A stretch of 64,000 bases of DNA from Streptomyces sp. NBC_01231. Lineage in GTDB: Bacteria; Actinomycetota; Actinomycetes; Streptomycetales; Streptomycetaceae. Where the stretch lies: contig CP108521.1 in the NCBI GenBank assembly GCA_035999765.1, forward strand, positions 9,052,001-9,116,000, written 5' to 3'. Made by a program: the position numbers and the translations under genes. The notes below the pieces were generated by a model, which worked only from the letters and a program-made list of their open reading frames with translations, was not told the DNA's origin and made no database searches. Positions 24,969 through 32,164 of the stretch are shown here, piece after piece. The stretch's first letter is position 1. Each line of letters starts with the position of its first letter.

Positions 24969-27020
24969 ATGCCCGAAGTCAATCGGCGCAGATTCCTCCA
25001 GCTCGGGGGCGCCACCACGGCCTTCACCGCGCTGTCGAACAGCATTCAGCGCGCGGCCGCCCTTCCGGCGAACCATCGCACGGGGACCATCGAGGACGTG
25101 GAGCACATCGTCGTCCTGATGCAGGAGAACCGTTCCTTCGACCACTACTTCGGTTCGCTGCGGGGCGTCCGGGGCTTCGGCGATCCGCGACCGGTGACCC
25201 GGCCCGACGGTAAGACGGTGTGGCACCAGCCGGACGGCACCAAGGACGTCCTGCCCTTCCACCCCGACGCCGACGACCTGGGCCTGGCCTTCATCCAGGA
25301 CCTTCCGCACGGCTGGAACGACGGCCATGCCGCGTTCGACGGGGGCGCGTACGACAAGTGGGTGCCCAGCAAGGGGTCCACGACCATGGCGTACCTGAAC
25401 CGTGAGGACATCCCGTTCCACTACGCGCTCGCCGACTCCTTCACCATCTGCGACGCGTACCACTGCTCCTTCATCGGCTCCACCGACCCGAACCGCTACT
25501 ACATGTGGACGGGCTACACGGGCAACGACGGCACGGGCGGCGGCCCGGTCCTCGGCAACGACGAGGTCGGCTACGGCTGGACGACGTACCCCGAGCGCCT
25601 GGAGAAGGCCGGGGTCTCCTGGAAGATCTACCAGGACGTCGGTGACGGCCTCGACGCGGACGGCAGTTGGGGCTGGATCGACGACGCCTACCGCGGCAAC
25701 TACGGCGACAACTCGCTGCTCTACTTCAACCAGTACCGGAACGCGAAGCCCGGCGACCCGCTGTACGACAAGGCCCGCACCGGCACCGACTACACCAAGG
25801 GCGAGGGCTACTTCGACCAGCTCAAGGCCGACGTCAAGGGCGGCAAGCTGCCGAAGATCTCCTGGATCGTCGCCCCCGAGGCCTTCACCGAGCACCCCAA
25901 CTGGCCCGCGAACTACGGTGCCTGGTACATCGCCCAGGTCCTGGACGCACTGACCGCCGACCCCAAGGTGTGGGCGAAGACGGCCCTGTTCATCACGTAC
26001 GACGAGAACGACGGCTTCTTCGACCACCTGGTCCCGCCGTTCCCGCCCGCCTCCGCCGACCAGGGCAAGTCCACGGTCGACGTGGGCCCGGACCTGTTCA
26101 AGGGCGACTCGAGCCATGTCGCCGGGCCGTACGGTCTCGGTCAGCGGGTGCCGATGCTCGTGGTCTCGCCCTGGAGCAAGGGCGGTTACGTCTGCTCCGA
26201 GACGCTCGACCACACCTCGATCATCCGGTTCATGGAGCACCGCTTCGGTGTGCACGAGCCGAACATCTCGCCCTGGCGGCGGGCCGTCTGCGGCGACCTG
26301 AGCGCCGCGTTCGACTTCTCCCGCACCGACACCCGTCCGGTCGTGCTCCCGGACACCGACGGCTACGCGCCGCCGGACCGTGAGCGCCACCCCGACTACG
26401 TGCCGACCCCGCCCGCCCACCCGGCGCTGCCCCGGCAGGAGCGCGGTCTGCGCCCCGCCCGCCCGCTCGCGTACGCGCCGCGCGTGGACGGTGCGGCGGA
26501 CACGGCGAAGGGGAAGTTCACCCTCACCCTCGCCTCCGGAGCGAAGGCGGGCGCCGCGTTCCTGGTGACCTCCGGCAACCGCACCGACGGTCCGTGGAGT
26601 TACACCACCGAGGCCGGCAAGAGCGTTTCGGACACCTGGAACTCGGCGTACTCGAAGGGTTCGTACGACCTGACGGTGCACGGTCCGAACGGCTTCCTGC
26701 GCGTCTTCAAGGGGTCGAACAAGGCGGCGGGACCCGAGGTCACCGCGCGCCACACCGGTGACGACGTCGAGCTGACCTTCACCAACAAGGGCTCCGGCAC
26801 GGCCCGGTTGAGGGTCACCGACGGCTACGGCGGCCGGGCCAGGACCTTCACGGTGCGGGCCGGCACCGCCGTGACGCACACCTTCGACCTCGTGGCGAGC
26901 AGGCGCTGGTACGACCTGACCGTCAGCTCCGAGGCCGACCCGGCCTTTGTGCGGCGGTTTGCCGGACATGTCGAGAACGGGCGTCCCGGGGTCAGTGACC
27001 CGGCCGTCACAACGGAGTAA
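24969..27020 (+). CDS. Phosphocholine-specific phospholipase C (Tat-exported)
   Basis: A 683-residue secreted enzyme. The N-terminus NRRRFLQLGGATTAF is a twin-arginine signal. The phosphoesterase domain starts VEHIVVLMQENRSFDHYFGSL, with metal or catalytic positions in STDPNRYYMWTG, EAFTEHP and FITYDENDGFFDHL. It ends with two beta-sandwich C-terminal domains (about 500-590 and 595-675) of the DUF756 type. It hydrolyses phosphatidylcholine or sphingomyelin outside the cell and can supply phosphate. No convincing PHO box was found upstream. Confidence 0.9.
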   Translation: MPEVNRRRFLQLGGATTAFTALSNSIQRAAALPANHRTGTIEDVEHIVVLMQENRSFDHYFGSLRGVRGFGDPRPVTRPDGKTVWHQPDGTKDVLPFHPDADDLGLAFIQDLPHGWNDGHAAFDGGAYDKWVPSKGSTTMAYLNREDIPFHYALADSFTICDAYHCSFIGSTDPNRYYMWTGYTGNDGTGGGPVLGNDEVGYGWTTYPERLEKAGVSWKIYQDVGDGLDADGSWGWIDDAYRGNYGDNSLLYFNQYRNAKPGDPLYDKARTGTDYTKGEGYFDQLKADVKGGKLPKISWIVAPEAFTEHPNWPANYGAWYIAQVLDALTADPKVWAKTALFITYDENDGFFDHLVPPFPPASADQGKSTVDVGPDLFKGDSSHVAGPYGLGQRVPMLVVSPWSKGGYVCSETLDHTSIIRFMEHRFGVHEPNISPWRRAVCGDLSAAFDFSRTDTRPVVLPDTDGYAPPDRERHPDYVPTPPAHPALPRQERGLRPARPLAYAPRVDGAADTAKGKFTLTLASGAKAGAAFLVTSGNRTDGPWSYTTEAGKSVSDTWNSAYSKGSYDLTVHGPNGFLRVFKGSNKAAGPEVTARHTGDDVELTFTNKGSGTARLRVTDGYGGRARTFTVRAGTAVTHTFDLVASRRWYDLTVSSEADPAFVRRFAGHVENGRPGVSDPAVTTE

Positions 27021-27084
27021 AGCCTGTGTGGAGCGGCCCGCTGGGGCTGGCCGGAAACCGATGGCCCCGGGGTAGTGTGCCCCG

Positions 27085-27930
27085 GTGACCACGCAATCGA
27101 ACACTCCTGCAGGCTGGTACCCGGATCCGCACGGGGCGGCCCAGACGCTCCGTTACTGGGACGGCGCGCAGTGGACCCAGCACACCAATCCGGACCAGCA
27201 GCAGGCGGCGCAGGGCCGGCCGGTGCAGCAGGCGGCGCCGCAGATGCCGCAGCAGCAAGCCGGTCCGGACCCGCGTGTGCAGCGCCAGGTGCAGCAGCAG
27301 GCCGGGGTGGCGGCGAGCGGCCCCGGCGGCGGCACCCTGTTCAGCGAGCCGGTGCTCGTGGTGAACCAGAAGGCCAAGCTGATCGAGCTGACCAACGAGT
27401 ACACGGTCATGGATCAGAACGGCAACCAGCTCGGCTCGGTCGTCCAGGTCGGGCAGAGCGCGCTCAAGAAGATCCTGCGCTTCGTCGCCAGCATCGACCA
27501 GTTCATGACGCACAAGTTGGAGATCCGCGACACCTACGGGCAGCCGGTGCTGCTGCTGACGCGGCCGCGGAAGTTCCTCAAGTCGCGGGTGGTCGTGCAG
27601 CGTCCGGACGGCTCGCCGGTGGGTGAGATCGTCCAGCAGAACATGATCGGCAAGATCAACTTCGCGCTGAACGTGAACGGCCAGCAGGTCGGCGCGATCA
27701 AGGCGGAGAACTGGCGGGCCTGGAACTTCGCGATCGTCGACCACACCGAGAACGAGGTCGCCCGGATCACCAAGACCTGGGAAGGCCTCGCCAAGACGAT
27801 GTTCACGACCGCGGACAACTACGTCCTGCAGATCCACTACCAGCTGCCCGAGCCGCTGCTGAGCCTGGTCGTGGCGACGGCGTTGACCGTCGACACCGCG
27901 CTCAAGCAGGACTCGCGCGGATTCGGCTGA
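27085..27930 (+). CDS. DUF2510 plus LURP-one/scramblase-like protein
   Basis: A 281-residue protein. The N-terminal DUF2510 motif (PAGWYPDPHGAAQTLRYWDG, about 8-27) is followed by a Gln/Pro-rich linker and then a beta-rich domain (about 90-275) resembling the LURP-one/phospholipid-scramblase fold (VVNQKAKLIELTNEYTVMD, KSRVVVQRPDG). There is no signal peptide. The fold hints at membrane or lipid contact, but no activity is established. It follows the phospholipase gene by 64 bp with its own GTG start, so co-transcription is possible. Confidence 0.8.
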   Translation: MTTQSNTPAGWYPDPHGAAQTLRYWDGAQWTQHTNPDQQQAAQGRPVQQAAPQMPQQQAGPDPRVQRQVQQQAGVAASGPGGGTLFSEPVLVVNQKAKLIELTNEYTVMDQNGNQLGSVVQVGQSALKKILRFVASIDQFMTHKLEIRDTYGQPVLLLTRPRKFLKSRVVVQRPDGSPVGEIVQQNMIGKINFALNVNGQQVGAIKAENWRAWNFAIVDHTENEVARITKTWEGLAKTMFTTADNYVLQIHYQLPEPLLSLVVATALTVDTALKQDSRGFG

Positions 27931-27990
27931 GCCTGTCGCTCCGGCCGGGCGCGTGCCCGGCCGGAGCCATGTTCGCAGTGGGGGCGATGC

Positions 27991-28953
27991 TCAGAGTGGT
28001 GTGAGGTGTCCTGGCGTCGCCTGCCGGGGCACCAGCGCCGGTTCGACCGTCGCCGTCGTCGGCTCCAGCGCCAGCACCGCCGCCACGGGGTGGTCGTCGT
28101 CCACAGGTTCCACCGGGCGGCCGTCCTCCGCGGCGTGCGGTGTCGCCCGGGTGAGCAGCAGCACGCCCCACGACGCCAGTCCCGCGCCCGCCAGCGCCAG
28201 GAGCACGCCCGCGGCGCCGCCCTGCAGTCGCTCGCCGAGCAGGGCCAGCCCGATCGCCGCGGCGGCCATGGGGTTGGCCAGGGTCACCACCGCGAGCGGG
28301 GCGCCGAGGCCGTCCCGGTAGGCGGTCTGGGACAGCAGCAGTCCGCATGTCGCGAAGGCGGCGACGAGCAGCGCGACCCCGATCACCTGCACACCGACCA
28401 GCGCCTCCGTGCGGTCCGTCACGGCCACCGTCACCGTCTGGGTGAGCGCCGAGGCGACACCGGACGCGAAGCCGGACGCACTCGCGTGCCTGAGGCCGGG
28501 CCGGGCGCCCGGTCGCGCCAGCACACCGATCAGGGTCGCCGTCACGCCCGCGACCGCCAGCGCCTCGCGGACGCTCAGCACGCCCTCCGGGGCGGGCCCT
28601 GACGCCGTGACCAGGATCGCGGACAGGCCGACCAGGGTGAGCGCGGTACCCCGCCACTCCGCGGCGGCGACCCGCCGTCCCGCGACGCGCGCGCCCAGGG
28701 GCACCGCCGCGACCAGGGTGAGTGCGCCGAGCGGCTGGACCACGGTCAGCGGTCCGTACTTGAGGGCTACGACGTGCAGCAGCGCGGCCGACGCGTTGAG
28801 CCCGACCGACCACCACCAGGCGCCCGACCCCAGCAGCCGCAGCAGGCCCGAGCCCGGGTTGCGGGAGGCGAGCCGTTCCTGGGCGACTGCCGCGCCGGCG
28901 TAGGCGACGGCGGAGAACAAGGACAGGGCGACGGCGAGCAGGGTGGCGTTCAT
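27991..28953 (-). CDS. DMT-superfamily (EamA-like) transporter
   Basis: A 320-residue membrane protein with about ten hydrophobic segments and the duplicated EamA layout, ending in a hydrophilic tail of about 45 residues rich in Pro, Glu and Asp. The ATG at 28953 overlaps the stop of the PAP2 gene (ATGA), so the two are coupled. Similar proteins are annotated as possible magnesium or metabolite exporters, but the substrate cannot be read. Confidence 0.8.
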   Translation of the reverse strand: MNATLLAVALSLFSAVAYAGAAVAQERLASRNPGSGLLRLLGSGAWWWSVGLNASAALLHVVALKYGPLTVVQPLGALTLVAAVPLGARVAGRRVAAAEWRGTALTLVGLSAILVTASGPAPEGVLSVREALAVAGVTATLIGVLARPGARPGLRHASASGFASGVASALTQTVTVAVTDRTEALVGVQVIGVALLVAAFATCGLLLSQTAYRDGLGAPLAVVTLANPMAAAAIGLALLGERLQGGAAGVLLALAGAGLASWGVLLLTRATPHAAEDGRPVEPVDDDHPVAAVLALEPTTATVEPALVPRQATPGHLTPL

Positions 28954-29747
28954 CGGCCCGCTCCGACCAGGACGTGCTCGTCGACCGGTACGAGTCTCTC
29001 GGGCACGCGTCCTGCGGTCGTGGCCGTCCGGTGCGGCAGGTGGATCACCGCGAGCGCGAGAGCGAGCAGGACACCGGCCGCGAGCGCGTCGAGCCAGTAG
29101 TGGTTCGCCGTGCCGACGATCACCAGCAGGGTCACGAGCGGGTGCAGCAGCCACAGCCACCGCCGGCGCGACCGGGTTGCCACGATCAGACCGATCGCCA
29201 CCATCAGCGCCCAGCCGAAGTGCAGCGACGGCATCGCCGCGAACTGGTTCGACAGGTGGTCGGTCCGCGGCGGACCGTACACCGAGGGGCCGTACACCCG
29301 GGCGGTGTCCACCAGGCCGGCCTCGGCCAGCATGCGCGGCGGGGCGAGCGGGAACGTCAGGTGCGTGACCAGGGCGGCGGCGGTGAGCGCGGCCAGGACG
29401 CGGCGGGCCCACACGTAGTGGGCCGGGCGGCGCAGATACAGCCAGACCAGGAAGGCGACGGTGGCCGGGAAGTGGACGGTCGCGTAGTAGGTGTTCGCGA
29501 CGCGCGCGAGCGTGTCGCCGTGCAGCAGCAGGGACTGTACCGAGCCCTCGCCGGGCAGGTGGACGGCCCGCTCCAGGTCCCACACGCGGTGGGCGTCGCG
29601 GAAGGCCTCGGCGGTGTGGCCCGTGGCCAGTTGTCGGCCGAACTTGTAGACGAGGAAGAGACCTGCGACGAGCAGGAGCTCACGGACGAGCGGCGGCCGG
29701 GCTACAGCGTCCGGAATCGCTTCTGCAGGCTCGGTGCGGGCATTCAT
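28950..29747 (-). CDS. PAP2-superfamily membrane phosphatase/transferase
   Basis: A 265-residue membrane protein with six or so hydrophobic stretches and the PAP2 motifs MPSLHFGWAL and ANHYWLDALAAGV. Family members remove or transfer lipid-linked phosphates; the layout (inositol-phosphotransferase-like, with PSLHFGW) is common in actinomycetes. Its ATG at 29747 follows a GGGGG-rich ribosome site. It is divergent from a TetR regulator whose palindromic site lies between them, which suggests that the PAP2-DMT pair is repressed by that protein. Confidence 0.82.
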   Translation of the reverse strand: MNARTEPAEAIPDAVARPPLVRELLLVAGLFLVYKFGRQLATGHTAEAFRDAHRVWDLERAVHLPGEGSVQSLLLHGDTLARVANTYYATVHFPATVAFLVWLYLRRPAHYVWARRVLAALTAAALVTHLTFPLAPPRMLAEAGLVDTARVYGPSVYGPPRTDHLSNQFAAMPSLHFGWALMVAIGLIVATRSRRRWLWLLHPLVTLLVIVGTANHYWLDALAAGVLLALALAVIHLPHRTATTAGRVPERLVPVDEHVLVGAGR

Positions 29748-29849
29748 CCCCCGGCCCTTTCGCTGACGGTGGTGCGAGTGCCGTGCCGTACGAACTGATT
29801 GCTCGTCGAGCACGCGGAACTCATCGATACGGGTGCGTACCGAAACGAC

Positions 29850-29881
29850 AGTGTACCGATACGATGGAGTATCGGTACACT
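29850..29881. promoter_or_regulatory. Long palindromic operator between PAP2 and TetR genes
   Basis: Perfect 13-bp arms, AGTGTACCGATAC (29850-29862) and GTATCGGTACACT (29869-29881), surround GATGGA. A second inverted pair, ATCGATAC (29823-29830) and GTATCGAT (29885-29892), flanks it. The length and symmetry fit a TetR-type operator, probably serving both divergent transcripts. Confidence 0.7.
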
Positions 29882-29954
29882 GGCGTATCGATTGACGTAC
29901 GACACACTGGAACGCGAGCGTTGAGGTCGCCGGACCGAGCGAGGAGACGAGCAG

Positions 29955-30623
29955 ATGACGTCGCAGGCCGCGGAGGGGCCGGAGACGGCTGCCGCGTCGC
30001 GCCGCTCCAAGATCACGCCCGAGCGTGAGAGGGAGTTCTTCGACGCTGTCCTCGAACAGATCCGTGAGTGCGGGTACGACTCCCTGAGCATGGAGGGCGT
30101 CGCCGCCAGCACACGCTGCAGCAAGTCGACGCTGTACCGGCAGTGGCGGACCAAGCCCCAGTTCGTGGCGGCGGCCCTGCGCGCCAACCGGCGGGTGCGC
30201 TTCACCGGCATCGACACCGGATCGCTCGCCGAGGATCTGCGCGAGGCGGCCCGGGCGGCGGGCGCCTGGTCGATGAACGACACCAAGCTGGTGCACGCCC
30301 TGGGTCACGCCGTCACCCAGGACGACGAGCTGGCTCAGGCGTTGCGCGAGGCCATCGTGGAGCCGGAGATCGCCGCGCTGCGGGAGATCCTCCGGCGGGC
30401 CGTCGAGCGGGGCGAGGTCGCCGCGGATCACCGGGCGCTCGAGTACGTCCCGGCGCAGATGTTCGGCGTCCTGCGTGCCCGGCCCGTCCTGGAGGGAACG
30501 TACGCGGACCCGGACTACATGGTCCGCTTCGTCGAGGCCGCGGTGCTGCCCGCGCTGGGCCTGCCCGGTGGATCAGGCGGCGGTGAGGCACCGTCGACCG
30601 AGCAGTCCGCGTCCGGGGCCTGA
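29955..30623 (+). CDS. TetR-family transcriptional regulator
   Basis: A 222-residue regulator with an N-terminal helix-turn-helix (about 22-70; MEGVAASTRCSKSTLYRQWRTK) and a helical C-terminal domain of the TetR_C_16-like type. GAGGAG precedes ATG 29955. It probably represses itself and the divergent PAP2-DMT operon through the 32-bp palindrome 74 nt upstream. The C-terminus is low complexity (GGSGGGEAPSTEQSASGA). The ligand is unknown. Confidence 0.88.
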   Translation: MTSQAAEGPETAAASRRSKITPEREREFFDAVLEQIRECGYDSLSMEGVAASTRCSKSTLYRQWRTKPQFVAAALRANRRVRFTGIDTGSLAEDLREAARAAGAWSMNDTKLVHALGHAVTQDDELAQALREAIVEPEIAALREILRRAVERGEVAADHRALEYVPAQMFGVLRARPVLEGTYADPDYMVRFVEAAVLPALGLPGGSGGGEAPSTEQSASGA

Positions 30624-30631
30624 TCCACCGG
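30565..30631. repeat. 14-bp inverted repeat around the TetR gene end
   Basis: CCGGTGGATCAGGC (30565-30578) and GCCTGATCCACCGG (30618-30631) are perfect complements, separated by 39 bp that include the gene's last codons and stop. A stem of this size could contribute to transcript termination or mRNA stability. There is no T-run after it. Confidence 0.5.
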
Positions 30632-30816
30632 ACAGGCCCCAGGCGTGCCCTGAAGCCCAGGCGTCCCTGAGACCCAGGCCGCCGTCCACGCGATGACTGG
30701 ACGGTGACCTGCTCGCGCCGCACCGTGGGGACGGGGGCGGCGCACAACCCCGGCCGGGTGGGGTGCCTCTTGAGCGGAGGGGTGCTCCACCCGGCCGTTT
30801 CGTGTCCCGGGAACGG

Positions 30817-31830
30817 TCAGACGTCCTGGCCCTTGCCGCCGCCCTTCGACACCTTGATGCCCTTGGTGACGTCGTCGAGGACGGACTGCTTCTCCTCGAC
30901 GTCCACGCCGAAGCGGACGACGACGATCTGCTGGGCGTCGGCGGGGGAGGGGAAGGCCAGGGACTGGACGTACCCGTCGGAGCCCTTGCTCGTGACCGCC
31001 TTCCAACGGACCAGGTAGCCCTTCTGCCCGGCCACGGTCACCGCCTTGGACGCCAGCACGTCGTGCGAGGTGATCTCGCCGTAGCCCGAGCCGTAGGACT
31101 CCTTGGCATTGGCCGAGATGTCGGCCTTAGCCACCTCCTCGGCCGTGGCCCCCTTGGTACGGAGCGCCAGCGCGGGCGCGGAGTACGCGCCGCCCTTCGT
31201 GCACTTCTGGGAGGTGTCGCCGGGGCAGCTGTAGGAGTCCTTCGACGTGAGCTGCGCGCCGACCGAGAGCTCCTGGCCGTACCAGCCGTCCGGGATCGGC
31301 AGGCTGATCCCGTCGATCGCGTCGGTCACCGAGCCGCTCTCGATCTTCGGTGCCTCGGACTGGTCGGGCCCGGGCGACCCGTCGGGCCGGGGCGACTGGC
31401 CGCCGGAACCGCCGGAACCGCCGGAACCGCCCGAGCCGCCGGACCCTCCCGAGCCGCCGAAGGGGCCGCCCGGCCCTGGCCGCGAGTCGGCGGTGTCACT
31501 GGCCCCGCTGTCGCCGCTGGACAGGGCGTACACGCCCACGCCTATGCAGGCCAGGACCACGACGGCCGCGCCCACGGCGACGCCGGCGCGCAGCCCGCGC
31601 CGTGAGCCACTCGGTGGCTGGGCCGGGTACGCCGGGTAGCCGGGGTACCCGGGATGCTCCGGGTACGGCCCCACGGCCGGCGCCTGCGGCGGGGGACCCC
31701 ATGCGGCGGCCGATCCCGTCGGACGGGTCTGGTCCGTCCATGCCTTACCGTCCCACCAGCGTTCGGTGGCGGGAGCGTCATCTGTCTGCCCCGGGTCGGG
31801 ATACCAGCCGGGAGGAGTCGCCTGCGTCAT
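30817..31830 (-). CDS. DUF2510 membrane-anchored protein with Gly/Ser linker
   Basis: A 337-residue protein. DUF2510 at the N-terminus (PPGWYPDPGQTDDAPATERWWDG), a Pro/Tyr-rich segment, one membrane helix (AGVAVGAAVVVLACIGVGVYAL, about 82-103), a GGS-repeat linker, and an exported domain of about 180 residues with two cysteines (SYSCPGDTSQKC). The topology is cytoplasmic N-terminus and extracellular C-terminus. The extracellular part (DGISLPIPDGWYG) resembles uncharacterised Streptomyces surface domains. No function can be assigned. Confidence 0.8.
   Translation of the reverse strand: MTQATPPGWYPDPGQTDDAPATERWWDGKAWTDQTRPTGSAAAWGPPPQAPAVGPYPEHPGYPGYPAYPAQPPSGSRRGLRAGVAVGAAVVVLACIGVGVYALSSGDSGASDTADSRPGPGGPFGGSGGSGGSGGSGGSGGSGGQSPRPDGSPGPDQSEAPKIESGSVTDAIDGISLPIPDGWYGQELSVGAQLTSKDSYSCPGDTSQKCTKGGAYSAPALALRTKGATAEEVAKADISANAKESYGSGYGEITSHDVLASKAVTVAGQKGYLVRWKAVTSKGSDGYVQSLAFPSPADAQQIVVVRFGVDVEEKQSVLDDVTKGIKVSKGGGKGQDV
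31401..31458 (-). repeat. GGS-coding repeat in the DUF2510 membrane protein
   Basis: Nine-base units related to CCGGAACCG repeat about six times and encode the Gly-Gly-Ser linker between membrane helix and extracellular domain. Copy number probably varies between strains. Confidence 0.7.
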
Positions 31831-32164
31831 ACCCCCACCGTATGAGCACTCGGTGAAAGAGGGATGAGAGGGACCCCGGTCGGCCCGTTTCCGGCCGAGA
31901 TCAGTCCGGTACGAGCCGCCCCGGCCGCTTGCTCCTGGGCAAGGGCCTCCCCTCCGGCAGCGAAGGCCTTCTCCCTCCCGTGAACGGGCATTCCTGACTG
32001 CTGGTCAGGTTTCATGACCGCTGGTCACGGGCAGGGCGCGTCGACCGCCGTACCCGACGTCACCCGTCACGGCAACAGGTGCCCGGACCGGGCTCCGCTT
32101 CGGCGGCGGGACGGCTACGCTCGAGTTCTGTACGCCGTTCGGGCGACGTTGGGGAGGTTGGGGG
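31831..32164. promoter_or_regulatory. 334-bp intergenic region with paired palindromes
   Basis: No gene is seen. TGACTGCTGGTCA (31995-32007) and TGACCGCTGGTCA (32015-32027) are near-identical 13-bp imperfect palindromes with starts 20 bp apart, about two helical turns, and lie about 140 nt before the STAND gene. A TCGGCC-N7-GGCCGA hairpin occurs near 31880. Confidence 0.4.
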
